The position numbers were made by a program, and so were the translations under genes. Of a DNA stretch of 9,094 nt, positions 1 to 5,499 are shown in pieces. Numbering within the stretch: the stretch's first letter is position 1; every line of letters begins with the position of its first letter. The notes beneath the pieces are model-generated. The model worked only from the letters and a program-made list of their open reading frames with translations. It was not told the DNA's origin and did no database searches. This DNA comes from an uncultured Flavobacterium sp. (lineage in GTDB: Bacteria > Bacteroidota > Bacteroidia > Flavobacteriales > Flavobacteriaceae), in contig CAMLKV010000070.1 in the NCBI GenBank assembly GCA_946480635.1, positions 1-9,094 of the forward strand, in the 5' to 3' direction.

Positions 1-1
1 G

Positions 2-496
2 GGCTTTATTTCAAACAAAGAAGAAGGTGCTTATTTAAACTCTGAAGAAGGACAATTAAATATAGCTAAATCAATTGCTGATGCAATTTTCAGAATGAAA
101 GTGGAACATTTTGGAGGTACAATGCCTGTAATTGATATACAAAAATCTGAAAAACCAGTGGTTAAAAAAGATACTGCAAAAACAACAGTTAAAGATTCGA
201 CACCAAAATCTAACGATTCGAGACCTGTAGACTCTAGTAAAGTGATATATAAAATTCAACTTAAAGCCAGTGCGACGCAAGTAGAAACTAAGCCTGAAAA
301 CTTTAATGGATTAAAGAAAATATCATTTATTACTGAAAAAGGATATTATAAGTATATGTACGGAGAGACAAATGATTATAATGAAGCCAAAATGCAATTG
401 CTTGAAGCTAAGACCAGAGGTTACGATTCAGCATTTATTGTACCTTTTAAAAATGGTCAAAAAATCAGTTTAAACGATGCTTTAAAGAGTAAGTAA
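2..496 (+). CDS. N-acetylmuramoyl-L-alanine amidase, C-terminal part with SPOR-like domain (5' partial)
   Basis: This is the 3' end (164 codons plus stop) of a gene entering from the left edge; the frame is open to base 2, so the first ATG at 95 is not the start. The first ~30 residues read GFISNKEEGAYLNSEEGQ and then a helix (IAKSIADAIF). This matches the end of Amidase_3 (AmiA/B/C-type zinc amidases), where the catalytic Glu lies just before GF-(L/I)-SN; that Glu and the zinc ligands would be outside the window. A Lys/Thr/Ser-rich, probably disordered linker spans about residues 48-80. Residues 82-164 (YKIQLKAS ... GYYKYMYGE ... EAK ... GYDSAFIVPF ... GQKISLNDAL) resemble a SPOR-type peptidoglycan-binding domain as found in Bacteroidota. 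The family removes stem peptides from MurNAc in the periplasm, often at division sites. The amidase call rests on a short but characteristic segment; the SPOR call is by pattern. Confidence 0.85.
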   Translation, partial: GFISNKEEGAYLNSEEGQLNIAKSIADAIFRMKVEHFGGTMPVIDIQKSEKPVVKKDTAKTTVKDSTPKSNDSRPVDSSKVIYKIQLKASATQVETKPENFNGLKKISFITEKGYYKYMYGETNDYNEAKMQLLEAKTRGYDSAFIVPFKNGQKISLNDALKSK

Positions 497-521
497 TTTA
501 CTTATATATACATTAAATTAG

Positions 522-529
522 TACTTTTG
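522..529 (+). promoter_or_regulatory. Bacteroidota-type -7 promoter element upstream of the MCE gene
   Basis: TACTTTTG matches the TAnnTTTG -7 consensus used by the primary sigma factor of Bacteroidota. A weak upstream TTTA at 497-500, 21 bases away, could act as the -33 element (consensus TTG/TTTG). Transcription would begin about 534-537, giving a leader of roughly 15 bases before the TTG start at 551. The -33 match is poor, so this is a candidate by sequence only. Confidence 0.45.
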
Positions 530-550
530 TCTTTTTAAAAACCACATATT

Positions 551-1495
551 TTGAAAATTACTAGAGAAATTAAAACAGCTATTCTTGTGATAGCTTCGTT
601 GTTATTATTTATTTGGGGATATAGTTTTTTAAAAGGTTCAAATCTTTTTAATGATCACAAGCGTCTTTTTGTTGAGTACGATAACGTTGAAGGATTGGCT
701 GTTTCTGCTCCTGTCACAATTAGTGGAAAAATTATCGGGAAAGTAGATAAAATAGAATTAAATAGTAACGGAAAGTTATTAGTTGAACTTCAAATCAATG
801 AAGAAGATTTTCCAATTTCTAAAACAAGCGTTGCAGAAATTTATGAGCCTGGTTTTATTGGAGGAAAGCAAATTGCTATTGTTCCTAATTATATGGACAA
901 AAATGAAGCAGTTTCTGGTGATAGATTAGTTGCTGGAGTAAAATTAGGATTAACATCTTCATTAGGTGAAAAATTGACACCATTGCAACATAGATTAGAT
1001 AAAGTTCTTGTTAGTGCAGATGGAGTTTTAACTAATGTTAACAACGTTCTAGATAGAGAGACACAAGCAAACCTTAAAAAGGCTATAAACGAGCTTAATA
1101 AAACACTTTCTAATTTTACTAAAGTTTCGGCTGAATTAGATCAGCTTTTGGTGCAAAACAAAGCTAAATTAGGTAGTGCAGTTGCAAATCTTGACCAAAC
1201 CACTCAAAATTTTTCTAAAATTTCTTCTGATTTAGATAAAGCTCAATTAGGGCAAACAGTTAAAACATTAGAAAATACCCTAAACAATGTGAACAAAATA
1301 ATGACCGATATAGAATCTGGTAAAGGGACAATGGGTAAACTCATGAAAGATGAGACTATGTATAACAATTTCGCAAAAGCTTCAAAAGAACTTGAACTTT
1401 TATTACAGGATTTAAGATTGCACCCAACACGCTATGTCAATGTATCTCTTTTTGGAAAAAAAGAGAAACCATACATTTCACCAGAGCAAAAGTAA
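551..1495 (+). CDS. MlaD/MCE-family lipid transport protein
   Basis: A 314-residue protein built like MlaD-type mammalian-cell-entry proteins. It has one N-terminal membrane anchor (about residues 9-28), an MCE beta-domain (about 36-112, including VTISGKIIGKVDKIEL and the GFIGGKQIAI strand), then a long helical tail (about 140-290) rich in Leu/Asn/Lys heptad-like stretches. The C-terminal GKGTMGKLMKDE and LRLHPTRYVNVSLFGKKEK segments look like those of Bacteroidota MCE proteins. Such proteins form periplasmic rings or tubes that shuttle phospholipid between the two membranes with an MlaE/MlaF ABC transporter; neither partner is in the window. The start is TTG: an in-frame TAA at 536-538 blocks any longer form, and the next in-frame ATG would lose the anchor and the MCE domain. 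It lies 54 bases after the amidase gene with its own candidate promoter. Lipid specificity cannot be read from the sequence. Confidence 0.9.
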   Translation: MKITREIKTAILVIASLLLFIWGYSFLKGSNLFNDHKRLFVEYDNVEGLAVSAPVTISGKIIGKVDKIELNSNGKLLVELQINEEDFPISKTSVAEIYEPGFIGGKQIAIVPNYMDKNEAVSGDRLVAGVKLGLTSSLGEKLTPLQHRLDKVLVSADGVLTNVNNVLDRETQANLKKAINELNKTLSNFTKVSAELDQLLVQNKAKLGSAVANLDQTTQNFSKISSDLDKAQLGQTVKTLENTLNNVNKIMTDIESGKGTMGKLMKDETMYNNFAKASKELELLLQDLRLHPTRYVNVSLFGKKEKPYISPEQK

Positions 1496-1525
1496 AAACA
1501 AACAAATCAACCAATTATAACCATT

Positions 1526-2866
1526 ATGAATTATTTAAGCAGTATACTATTTCTTGTTATTCTTGCAGTAGGAGGAGGTTTCTTTGCTAAAAATGTCAAA
1601 AAAATTATCCGTAACATCAAATTAGGAAAAGATGTAAATCGTTCTGACCGTTCTTCTGAAAGATGGAAAAACATGGCACTTGTTGCTTTCGGTCAAAAGA
1701 AAATGTTTACACGACCTATTCCTGCAGTTTTGCACTTTGCTTTATATGCTGCTTTTATTATCACTCAAATTGAATTGTTAGAAATTCTTGTTGATGGTAT
1801 TTTTGGTACTCATCGTTTTTTTAAACCTACTTTAGGAGGATTTTATACTTTCTTAATCAGTTTCATCGAAATATTATCTGTTTTAGCTTTAACAGCAACT
1901 GTTTTGTTTTTAGCTAGAAGAAATTTATTAAAGTTACCGCGCTTAAATAAAGCCGAATTATTAGGATGGCCTAAAAAAGATGCTAATTTGATTTTAATCA
2001 TGGAAATCATCCTAGTATGTTGTATTTTCACAATGAATGGTACAGATGAAGTACTATACAATATGGGTAAATCTCATTTTGAAGGACAAGGTTCATTTGG
2101 TTTTGCTGTTTCTCAACATTTAGGGCCAGCACTATTTGGCGGAATGTCAGAAGGGATGTTACATATATTAGAAAGAGTAGGATGGTGGGGTCACTTTATG
2201 ATGGTTATGGCATTTTTGAATTACTTATATTATTCAAAACACTTACACATCATATTAGCTTTCCCTAATACATATTTTGCAGATTTGAATCCACTTGGAA
2301 AATTTGACAACCTTGAAAGCGTTACTAACGAAGTAAAATTAATGCTTGATCCAAATGCTGATCCTTTTGCAGCACCAGCTCCAGATGCTGATGCAGCTCC
2401 AAGTAAATTTGGTGCTTCAGATGTTCAGGATTTAAATTGGGCACAGTTATTAAACGCTTACACTTGTACCGAGTGTGGTCGTTGTACATCATCTTGCCCA
2501 GCAAATCAAACAGGTAAAAAATTATCACCGCGTAAAATCATGATGGACACTCGTGATCGTATGGTGGAAGTAGGTGATAATATCGATAAAAATAATGGTG
2601 TTTTTGTACCAGATGGAAAATCATTACTCAACGATTACATTACTCAAGAAGAACTTTGGGCATGTACATCATGTAATGCATGTGTAGAGGAGTGTCCAGT
2701 AAATATTAGTCCGTTATCTATCATTATGGATATGCGTCGTTACTTAGTAATGGAGCAAAGTGCTGCACCTCAATCATTAAATGCGATGATGACAAATATT
2801 GAAAACAATAGTGCGCCATGGCAGTATAATCAATTAGATAGATTAAACTGGAAAGACGAAAATTAA
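1526..2866 (+). CDS. Membrane-anchored 4Fe-4S oxidoreductase subunit (HdrE/HdrC-like fusion)
   Basis: A 446-residue protein with about five membrane segments in the first half (roughly 4-22, 66-90, 104-130, 153-172, 222-245), then a Pro/Ala/Asp linker (about 276-293) and a cytoplasmic ferredoxin-like domain. That domain has two complete CxxCxxCxxxCP motifs: C314/C317/C320/C324 and C380/C383/C386/C390, expected to bind two [4Fe-4S] clusters. Membrane-facing histidines, including H70, H223, H239 and H241, are candidate haem b ligands as in the NarI/HdrE/DsrM group; this is inference. The architecture implies electron transfer between the menaquinone pool and a soluble catalytic partner. That partner is probably the CCG-domain protein at 3436-4227. 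The two are separated by a small HAD gene and a structured intergenic element. Electron donor and acceptor are unknown. Similar proteins are usually annotated only as (Fe-S)-binding protein. Confidence 0.88.
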   Translation: MNYLSSILFLVILAVGGGFFAKNVKKIIRNIKLGKDVNRSDRSSERWKNMALVAFGQKKMFTRPIPAVLHFALYAAFIITQIELLEILVDGIFGTHRFFKPTLGGFYTFLISFIEILSVLALTATVLFLARRNLLKLPRLNKAELLGWPKKDANLILIMEIILVCCIFTMNGTDEVLYNMGKSHFEGQGSFGFAVSQHLGPALFGGMSEGMLHILERVGWWGHFMMVMAFLNYLYYSKHLHIILAFPNTYFADLNPLGKFDNLESVTNEVKLMLDPNADPFAAPAPDADAAPSKFGASDVQDLNWAQLLNAYTCTECGRCTSSCPANQTGKKLSPRKIMMDTRDRMVEVGDNIDKNNGVFVPDGKSLLNDYITQEELWACTSCNACVEECPVNISPLSIIMDMRRYLVMEQSAAPQSLNAMMTNIENNSAPWQYNQLDRLNWKDEN

Positions 2867-2868
2867 AA

Positions 2869-2876
2869 TAATTTTG
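2869..2876 (+). promoter_or_regulatory. Candidate -7 promoter element before the HAD gene
   Basis: TAATTTTG fits the TAnnTTTG consensus of Bacteroidota primary promoters. No TTG is seen 19-21 bases upstream, so the -33 part is missing or degenerate. It abuts the GC-rich structured element; initiation 6-8 bases downstream (about 2882-2884) would fall inside that element and remove the 5' strand of its outer stem. It may be a real internal promoter or just the AT-rich border of the element. Confidence 0.3.
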
Positions 2877-2936
2877 GCGTGCCCCTTCGGGTCGGGCTAT
2901 TCGTACTACATGGTAGTTTGCTTCTATCCCTCACGC
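2876..2936. repeat. GC-rich structured intergenic element, probable dispersed flavobacterial repeat
   Basis: A 61-base block with 35 G/C (57%) inside a strongly AT-rich region, lying wholly between two genes. It folds into a three-part structure. An outer stem pairs GCGTG (2877-2881) with CACGC (2932-2936). A small hairpin CC-TTCG-GG (2884-2891) carries a UUCG tetraloop closed by C-G. A second hairpin pairs ACTAC (2905-2909) with GTAGT (2913-2917) around ATG. An alternative pairing joins GCCC (2881-2884) to GGGC (2894-2897). From memory, the segments GGGTCGGGCTAT and CTTCTATCCCTCACGC resemble a short repeat scattered between genes in many Flavobacterium-type genomes, with conserved ends and a variable middle hairpin. 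I cannot verify copies here because the window holds only one. It could be a REP-like non-autonomous mobile element, a structured RNA, or an mRNA-processing or attenuation site. Confidence 0.65.
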
Positions 2937-2952
2937 AACACAACACACAACA

Positions 2953-3402
2953 ATGGAAAATCAAGATTTAGATAAAAAATTAATTGCGGCTTCAGAAGAC
3001 GGCCATACAATTAGTCCTATACTTCCTCCAGGAATCAAAAATTATTTAATTGATATTGATGGAACTATTTGTGATGACATTCCAAATGAAGAACCCGAGC
3101 GAATGCTAACTGCCGAAGTATATCCTGACGCATTAGCAACTTTGAATAGATGGTATGATGAAGGTCATATTATTTTCTTCTTCACATCAAGAACGGAAGA
3201 TCACAGAGAGTATACAGAAACTTGGTTGAAAAAACATGGTTTCAAATATCACGGAATGATTATGGGAAAACCTCGTGGAGGAAATTACCACTGGATTGAT
3301 AATCATTTAGTAAAAGCTACAAGGTATAGAGGTAAGTTTACCGATTTAATCGAGAAGCAAGTCACAATCGAAGTATTTGATGACGAAAAAGATAGTATTT
3401 AA
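2953..3402 (+). CDS. Small HAD-superfamily phosphatase, function unknown
   Basis: A 149-residue soluble protein with the haloacid-dehalogenase motifs in order. Motif I is LIDIDGTI, with nucleophile D34 and acid/base D36. Motif II is FFTSR (T78 or S79). A motif III lysine is probably K106 in GKPRGGN. Motif IV is WIDNH, with D116 as likely Mg2+ ligand. There is no room for a large cap domain, so it resembles compact C0-type HAD enzymes of the sugar- or polynucleotide-phosphatase kind. Its substrate cannot be inferred. The ATG at 2953 follows an AC-rich stretch (2937-2952) just after the structured element, and the next gene starts 33 bases downstream. It lies between two probable partner Fe-S genes, so it may be an insertion into an older pair or a functional accessory. 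Databases often give such proteins vague sugar-phosphate names. Confidence 0.82.
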   Translation: MENQDLDKKLIAASEDGHTISPILPPGIKNYLIDIDGTICDDIPNEEPERMLTAEVYPDALATLNRWYDEGHIIFFFTSRTEDHREYTETWLKKHGFKYHGMIMGKPRGGNYHWIDNHLVKATRYRGKFTDLIEKQVTIEVFDDEKDSI

Positions 3403-3435
3403 AACAAACAAGACCAACGAATAAACATATATATT

Positions 3436-4227
3436 ATGTCAGAAAATTTAGTAGTGCCTACAATGGCCGAAATGTTAGCTCAAGGCAAACAACCAGAAGT
3501 TTTATTTTGGGTAGGATGTTCAGGTAGTTTTGATGATAGAGCAAAAAAAATAACTAAAGCTTTTGTACGTATTTTAAATAAAGCCAATGTTGAATTTGCA
3601 GTATTAGGTACTGAAGAAGGTTGTACTGGTGATCCTGCAAAAAGAGCCGGAAACGAATTTTTATTCCAAATGCAGGCTTTCATGAATATTGAGGTGTTGA
3701 AAGCTTACGAGACGAAAAAAATTGTGACAGCTTGTCCTCATTGTTTCAATACATTAAAAAATGAGTATCCTGAGTTGGGAGGAAACTTTGAAGTAGTGCA
3801 CCACACTCAATTTTTAAAAGAATTGTTAGATGCTGGAAGACTTACAATCGAAGGTGGTCAGTTTAAAGGTAAAAAAATTACTTTCCATGATCCTTGCTAT
3901 TTAGGTCGTGCTAATAAAATATATGAAGCGCCTCGTGAATTAATTCAAAAGTTAGATGCTGAATTAGTTGAAATGAAGCGTTCAAAAGCAAATGGATTAT
4001 GTTGTGGAGCTGGAGGAGCGCAAATGTTTAAAGAACCTGAAAATGGTGATAAAGACATAAACGTAGAAAGAACCGAAGATGCATTAGAGACAAATGCAGA
4101 AATCATTGCGGCTGGTTGTCCTTTCTGTAATACGATGTTAACAGATGGAACAAAAGCTAAGCATCGTGAGCATGATGTAAAAGTATTGGATGTTGCAGAG
4201 TTAATTGCAAACGCACAAGATTTGTAA
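3436..4227 (+). CDS. CCG-domain Fe-S protein (HdrB/HdrD-like catalytic subunit)
   Basis: A 263-residue protein made of two cysteine-rich CCG-type repeats as in the heterodisulfide reductase HdrB/HdrD, GlpC and LutA group. The first half has C28 (WVGCSG), C63 (EEGCTGDPAKRAG) and C100/C103 (CPHC). The second has C154 (HDPCYLGR), the full C189-C190 pair (LCCGAGG) and C228/C231 (CPFC). In HdrB such repeats bind unusual [4Fe-4S] clusters that handle disulfide chemistry; the first repeat here has a single Cys where the pair would be, so probably only the second is a complete site. No transmembrane segment is seen, so it should act on the cytoplasmic face, docked to the membrane protein at 1526-2866. 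The substrate is unknown: a disulfide, a hydroxy acid or another small molecule is possible. The downstream PAP2 gene starts after only 5 bases. Confidence 0.88.
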   Translation: MSENLVVPTMAEMLAQGKQPEVLFWVGCSGSFDDRAKKITKAFVRILNKANVEFAVLGTEEGCTGDPAKRAGNEFLFQMQAFMNIEVLKAYETKKIVTACPHCFNTLKNEYPELGGNFEVVHHTQFLKELLDAGRLTIEGGQFKGKKITFHDPCYLGRANKIYEAPRELIQKLDAELVEMKRSKANGLCCGAGGAQMFKEPENGDKDINVERTEDALETNAEIIAAGCPFCNTMLTDGTKAKHREHDVKVLDVAELIANAQDL

Positions 4228-4232
4228 TAAGT

Positions 4233-4997
4233 ATGATAAAAGGGAAAGCAATATATTCAGTTCTATTACTAATAAGTTTTTCCTTATTCTCACAAGAGAA
4301 AGAAGTTCTTAAACAAAATGATTCTGTTGTTTCAAATAAAACAAAAAAAAACTTAAAGCAGTTTATTATTCCATCAGCTTTAATTGTTTATGGAGTCGTT
4401 GGTTTGGAAAGTCATCAGCTTTTGGATTTTAATACCGAAATAAGAGAAGAGTTAAGGGAACACATAGATGAAAAGCTTACGGTTGACGATTTTTCGCAAT
4501 ATTCGCCATTAGTTTCAATATATGCACTTGAAGGTTTAGGAATAAAAGGTAAACATAGCCTTAAGGATAAAGCTATTATAACAGCAACATCTTATTTGAT
4601 TATGGGAGCAGTTGTAAATACAATAAAAAGCACAACCGTTTCTCAAAGACCGGACAGAACATCAAATAATTCTTTTCCTTCTGGACACACGGCAACAGCT
4701 TTCATGGGAGCAGAGTTATTGCACCAAGAATATAAAGACGTGTCACTTTGGTATAGTATATCGGGTTATGCTGTAGCTTCAGCAACTGGTTTTTTTAGAA
4801 TGTACAATAATAGACATTGGCTTAGTGATGTAGCTACAGGTGCAGGAATTGGGATTTTAAGTACGAAAATTGCTTATTTTTTATATCCAACTATTAATAA
4901 GTTACTTTTTAAAGAAAGTTCAGAAAAATCGAAAATTTCAATGCTTCCTTATTATGGTAACAAAGAAGTTGGCTTTTCTTTAGTTTCAAAATTTTAA
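4233..4997 (+). CDS. Exported PAP2-family lipid phosphatase
   Basis: A 254-residue protein with an N-terminal signal peptide (hydrophobic about 7-19, ending near FSQ) and all three motifs of the PAP2/acid phosphatase superfamily. Motif 1 is K132-x6-R139-P140, motif 2 is P149-S150-G151-H152, and motif 3 is R189-x5-H195-x3-D199, with F188 where Ser is common. H195 is expected to form the phospho-enzyme and H152 to act as acid/base. Hydrophobic segments near 44-58, 115-131, 173-188 and 201-218 suggest membrane association. Likely substrates for the family are undecaprenyl pyrophosphate, phosphatidylglycerol phosphate or lipid A phosphate; the sequence does not decide between them. It starts 5 bases after the CCG-protein gene and ends 10 bases before the next, so co-transcription is likely. 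The C-terminus (EVGFSLVSKF) ends in a Phe and looks like a beta-strand. Confidence 0.88.
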   Translation: MIKGKAIYSVLLLISFSLFSQEKEVLKQNDSVVSNKTKKNLKQFIIPSALIVYGVVGLESHQLLDFNTEIREELREHIDEKLTVDDFSQYSPLVSIYALEGLGIKGKHSLKDKAIITATSYLIMGAVVNTIKSTTVSQRPDRTSNNSFPSGHTATAFMGAELLHQEYKDVSLWYSISGYAVASATGFFRMYNNRHWLSDVATGAGIGILSTKIAYFLYPTINKLLFKESSEKSKISMLPYYGNKEVGFSLVSKF

Positions 4998-5007
4998 AAT
5001 TATAATT

Positions 5008-5490
5008 ATGTATCTTCCTTTTGAAGAATTACCAATAGAATCAAGAATTTGGATTTATCAATCCAACAGAAAATTTACTGATGATGAGATGACAGAAATT
5101 GAAACGGCAGTTAAAAATTTTGTTGAAAATTGGTCTGCTCATGGAACAAGCTTAGAAGCATCTTTTGTAACAAAGTATAACAGATTTATTGTTTTGGCTG
5201 TAAATCAAGAAGTACAAGCTGCTACAGGATGTTCTATAGATTCATCGGTTGCTTTTATACAAGAGTTAGAAAAAAAATATGAAGTTGATTTACTTGACAA
5301 AATGAATGTTACTTTCAAAAACGGTGAATTCATTGCTCATAAATCTTTAATAGACTTCAAAAAAATGGCTAAAGAAAAAGCTGTTTCTGGTACAACTATC
5401 GTTTTTAATAATTTGGTAAATACAATCCAGGAATTTAACGAAGCTTGGGAAGTTCCTGCTGAAGATAGCTGGCATAGTCGTTTCTTTTAA
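5008..5490 (+). CDS. Conserved-looking protein of unknown function (often misnamed ABC transporter ATPase)
   Basis: A 160-residue soluble protein without signal peptide or membrane segment. I do not recognise a domain. Visible features are an N-terminal MYLPFEELPIESRIWIYQSNR, a mid-region TGCSIDSSVAFIQELEKKY with a lone cysteine (C75), and a C-terminus ending EDSWHSRFF. As I recall, homologues in flavobacterial genomes carry the name ABC transporter ATPase, but no Walker A (GxxxxGK[ST]), ABC signature (LSGGQ) or Walker B motif is present and the protein is far too short for an ABC ATPase. That name should not be propagated. It sits 10 bases after the PAP2 gene and 9 bases before the GH3 gene, so it is probably in the same unit. 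Function cannot be assigned. Confidence 0.8.
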   Translation: MYLPFEELPIESRIWIYQSNRKFTDDEMTEIETAVKNFVENWSAHGTSLEASFVTKYNRFIVLAVNQEVQAATGCSIDSSVAFIQELEKKYEVDLLDKMNVTFKNGEFIAHKSLIDFKKMAKEKAVSGTTIVFNNLVNTIQEFNEAWEVPAEDSWHSRFF

Positions 5491-5499
5491 AAAAATATA

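Noticed and set aside
71..280. Antisense open frame opposite the amidase tail
   Set aside because: It lies wholly opposite a better-supported coding region, its translation is low-complexity (Phe/Cys/Arg-rich), and no domain is recognisable.
490..504. Palindrome TAAGTAATTTACTTA spanning the amidase stop codon, considered as a terminator
   Set aside because: The stem is very AT-rich, the loop is 3 bases or fewer, and no T-run follows; it overlaps the coding end and is plausible by chance in AT-rich DNA.
2325..2528. Antisense open frame opposite the linker and first Fe-S motif
   Set aside because: It is a mirror of the Ala/Asp/Pro-rich linker, has no recognisable domain, and sits inside a confidently assigned gene.
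2867..2952. tRNA gene or classical intrinsic terminator in the GC-rich gap
   Set aside because: There is no cloverleaf or TTCRA-type T-loop, and no T-run follows any of the stems; the structure is different from both.
2953..3402. HAD gene as evidence of recent horizontal insertion between the Fe-S genes
   Set aside because: Codon usage and AT content look like the neighbours and there are no flanking direct repeats or mobile genes; a normal operon member is equally likely.
5008..5490. Assignment as an ABC transporter ATPase
   Set aside because: Walker A, signature and Walker B motifs are all absent and the protein is too short.
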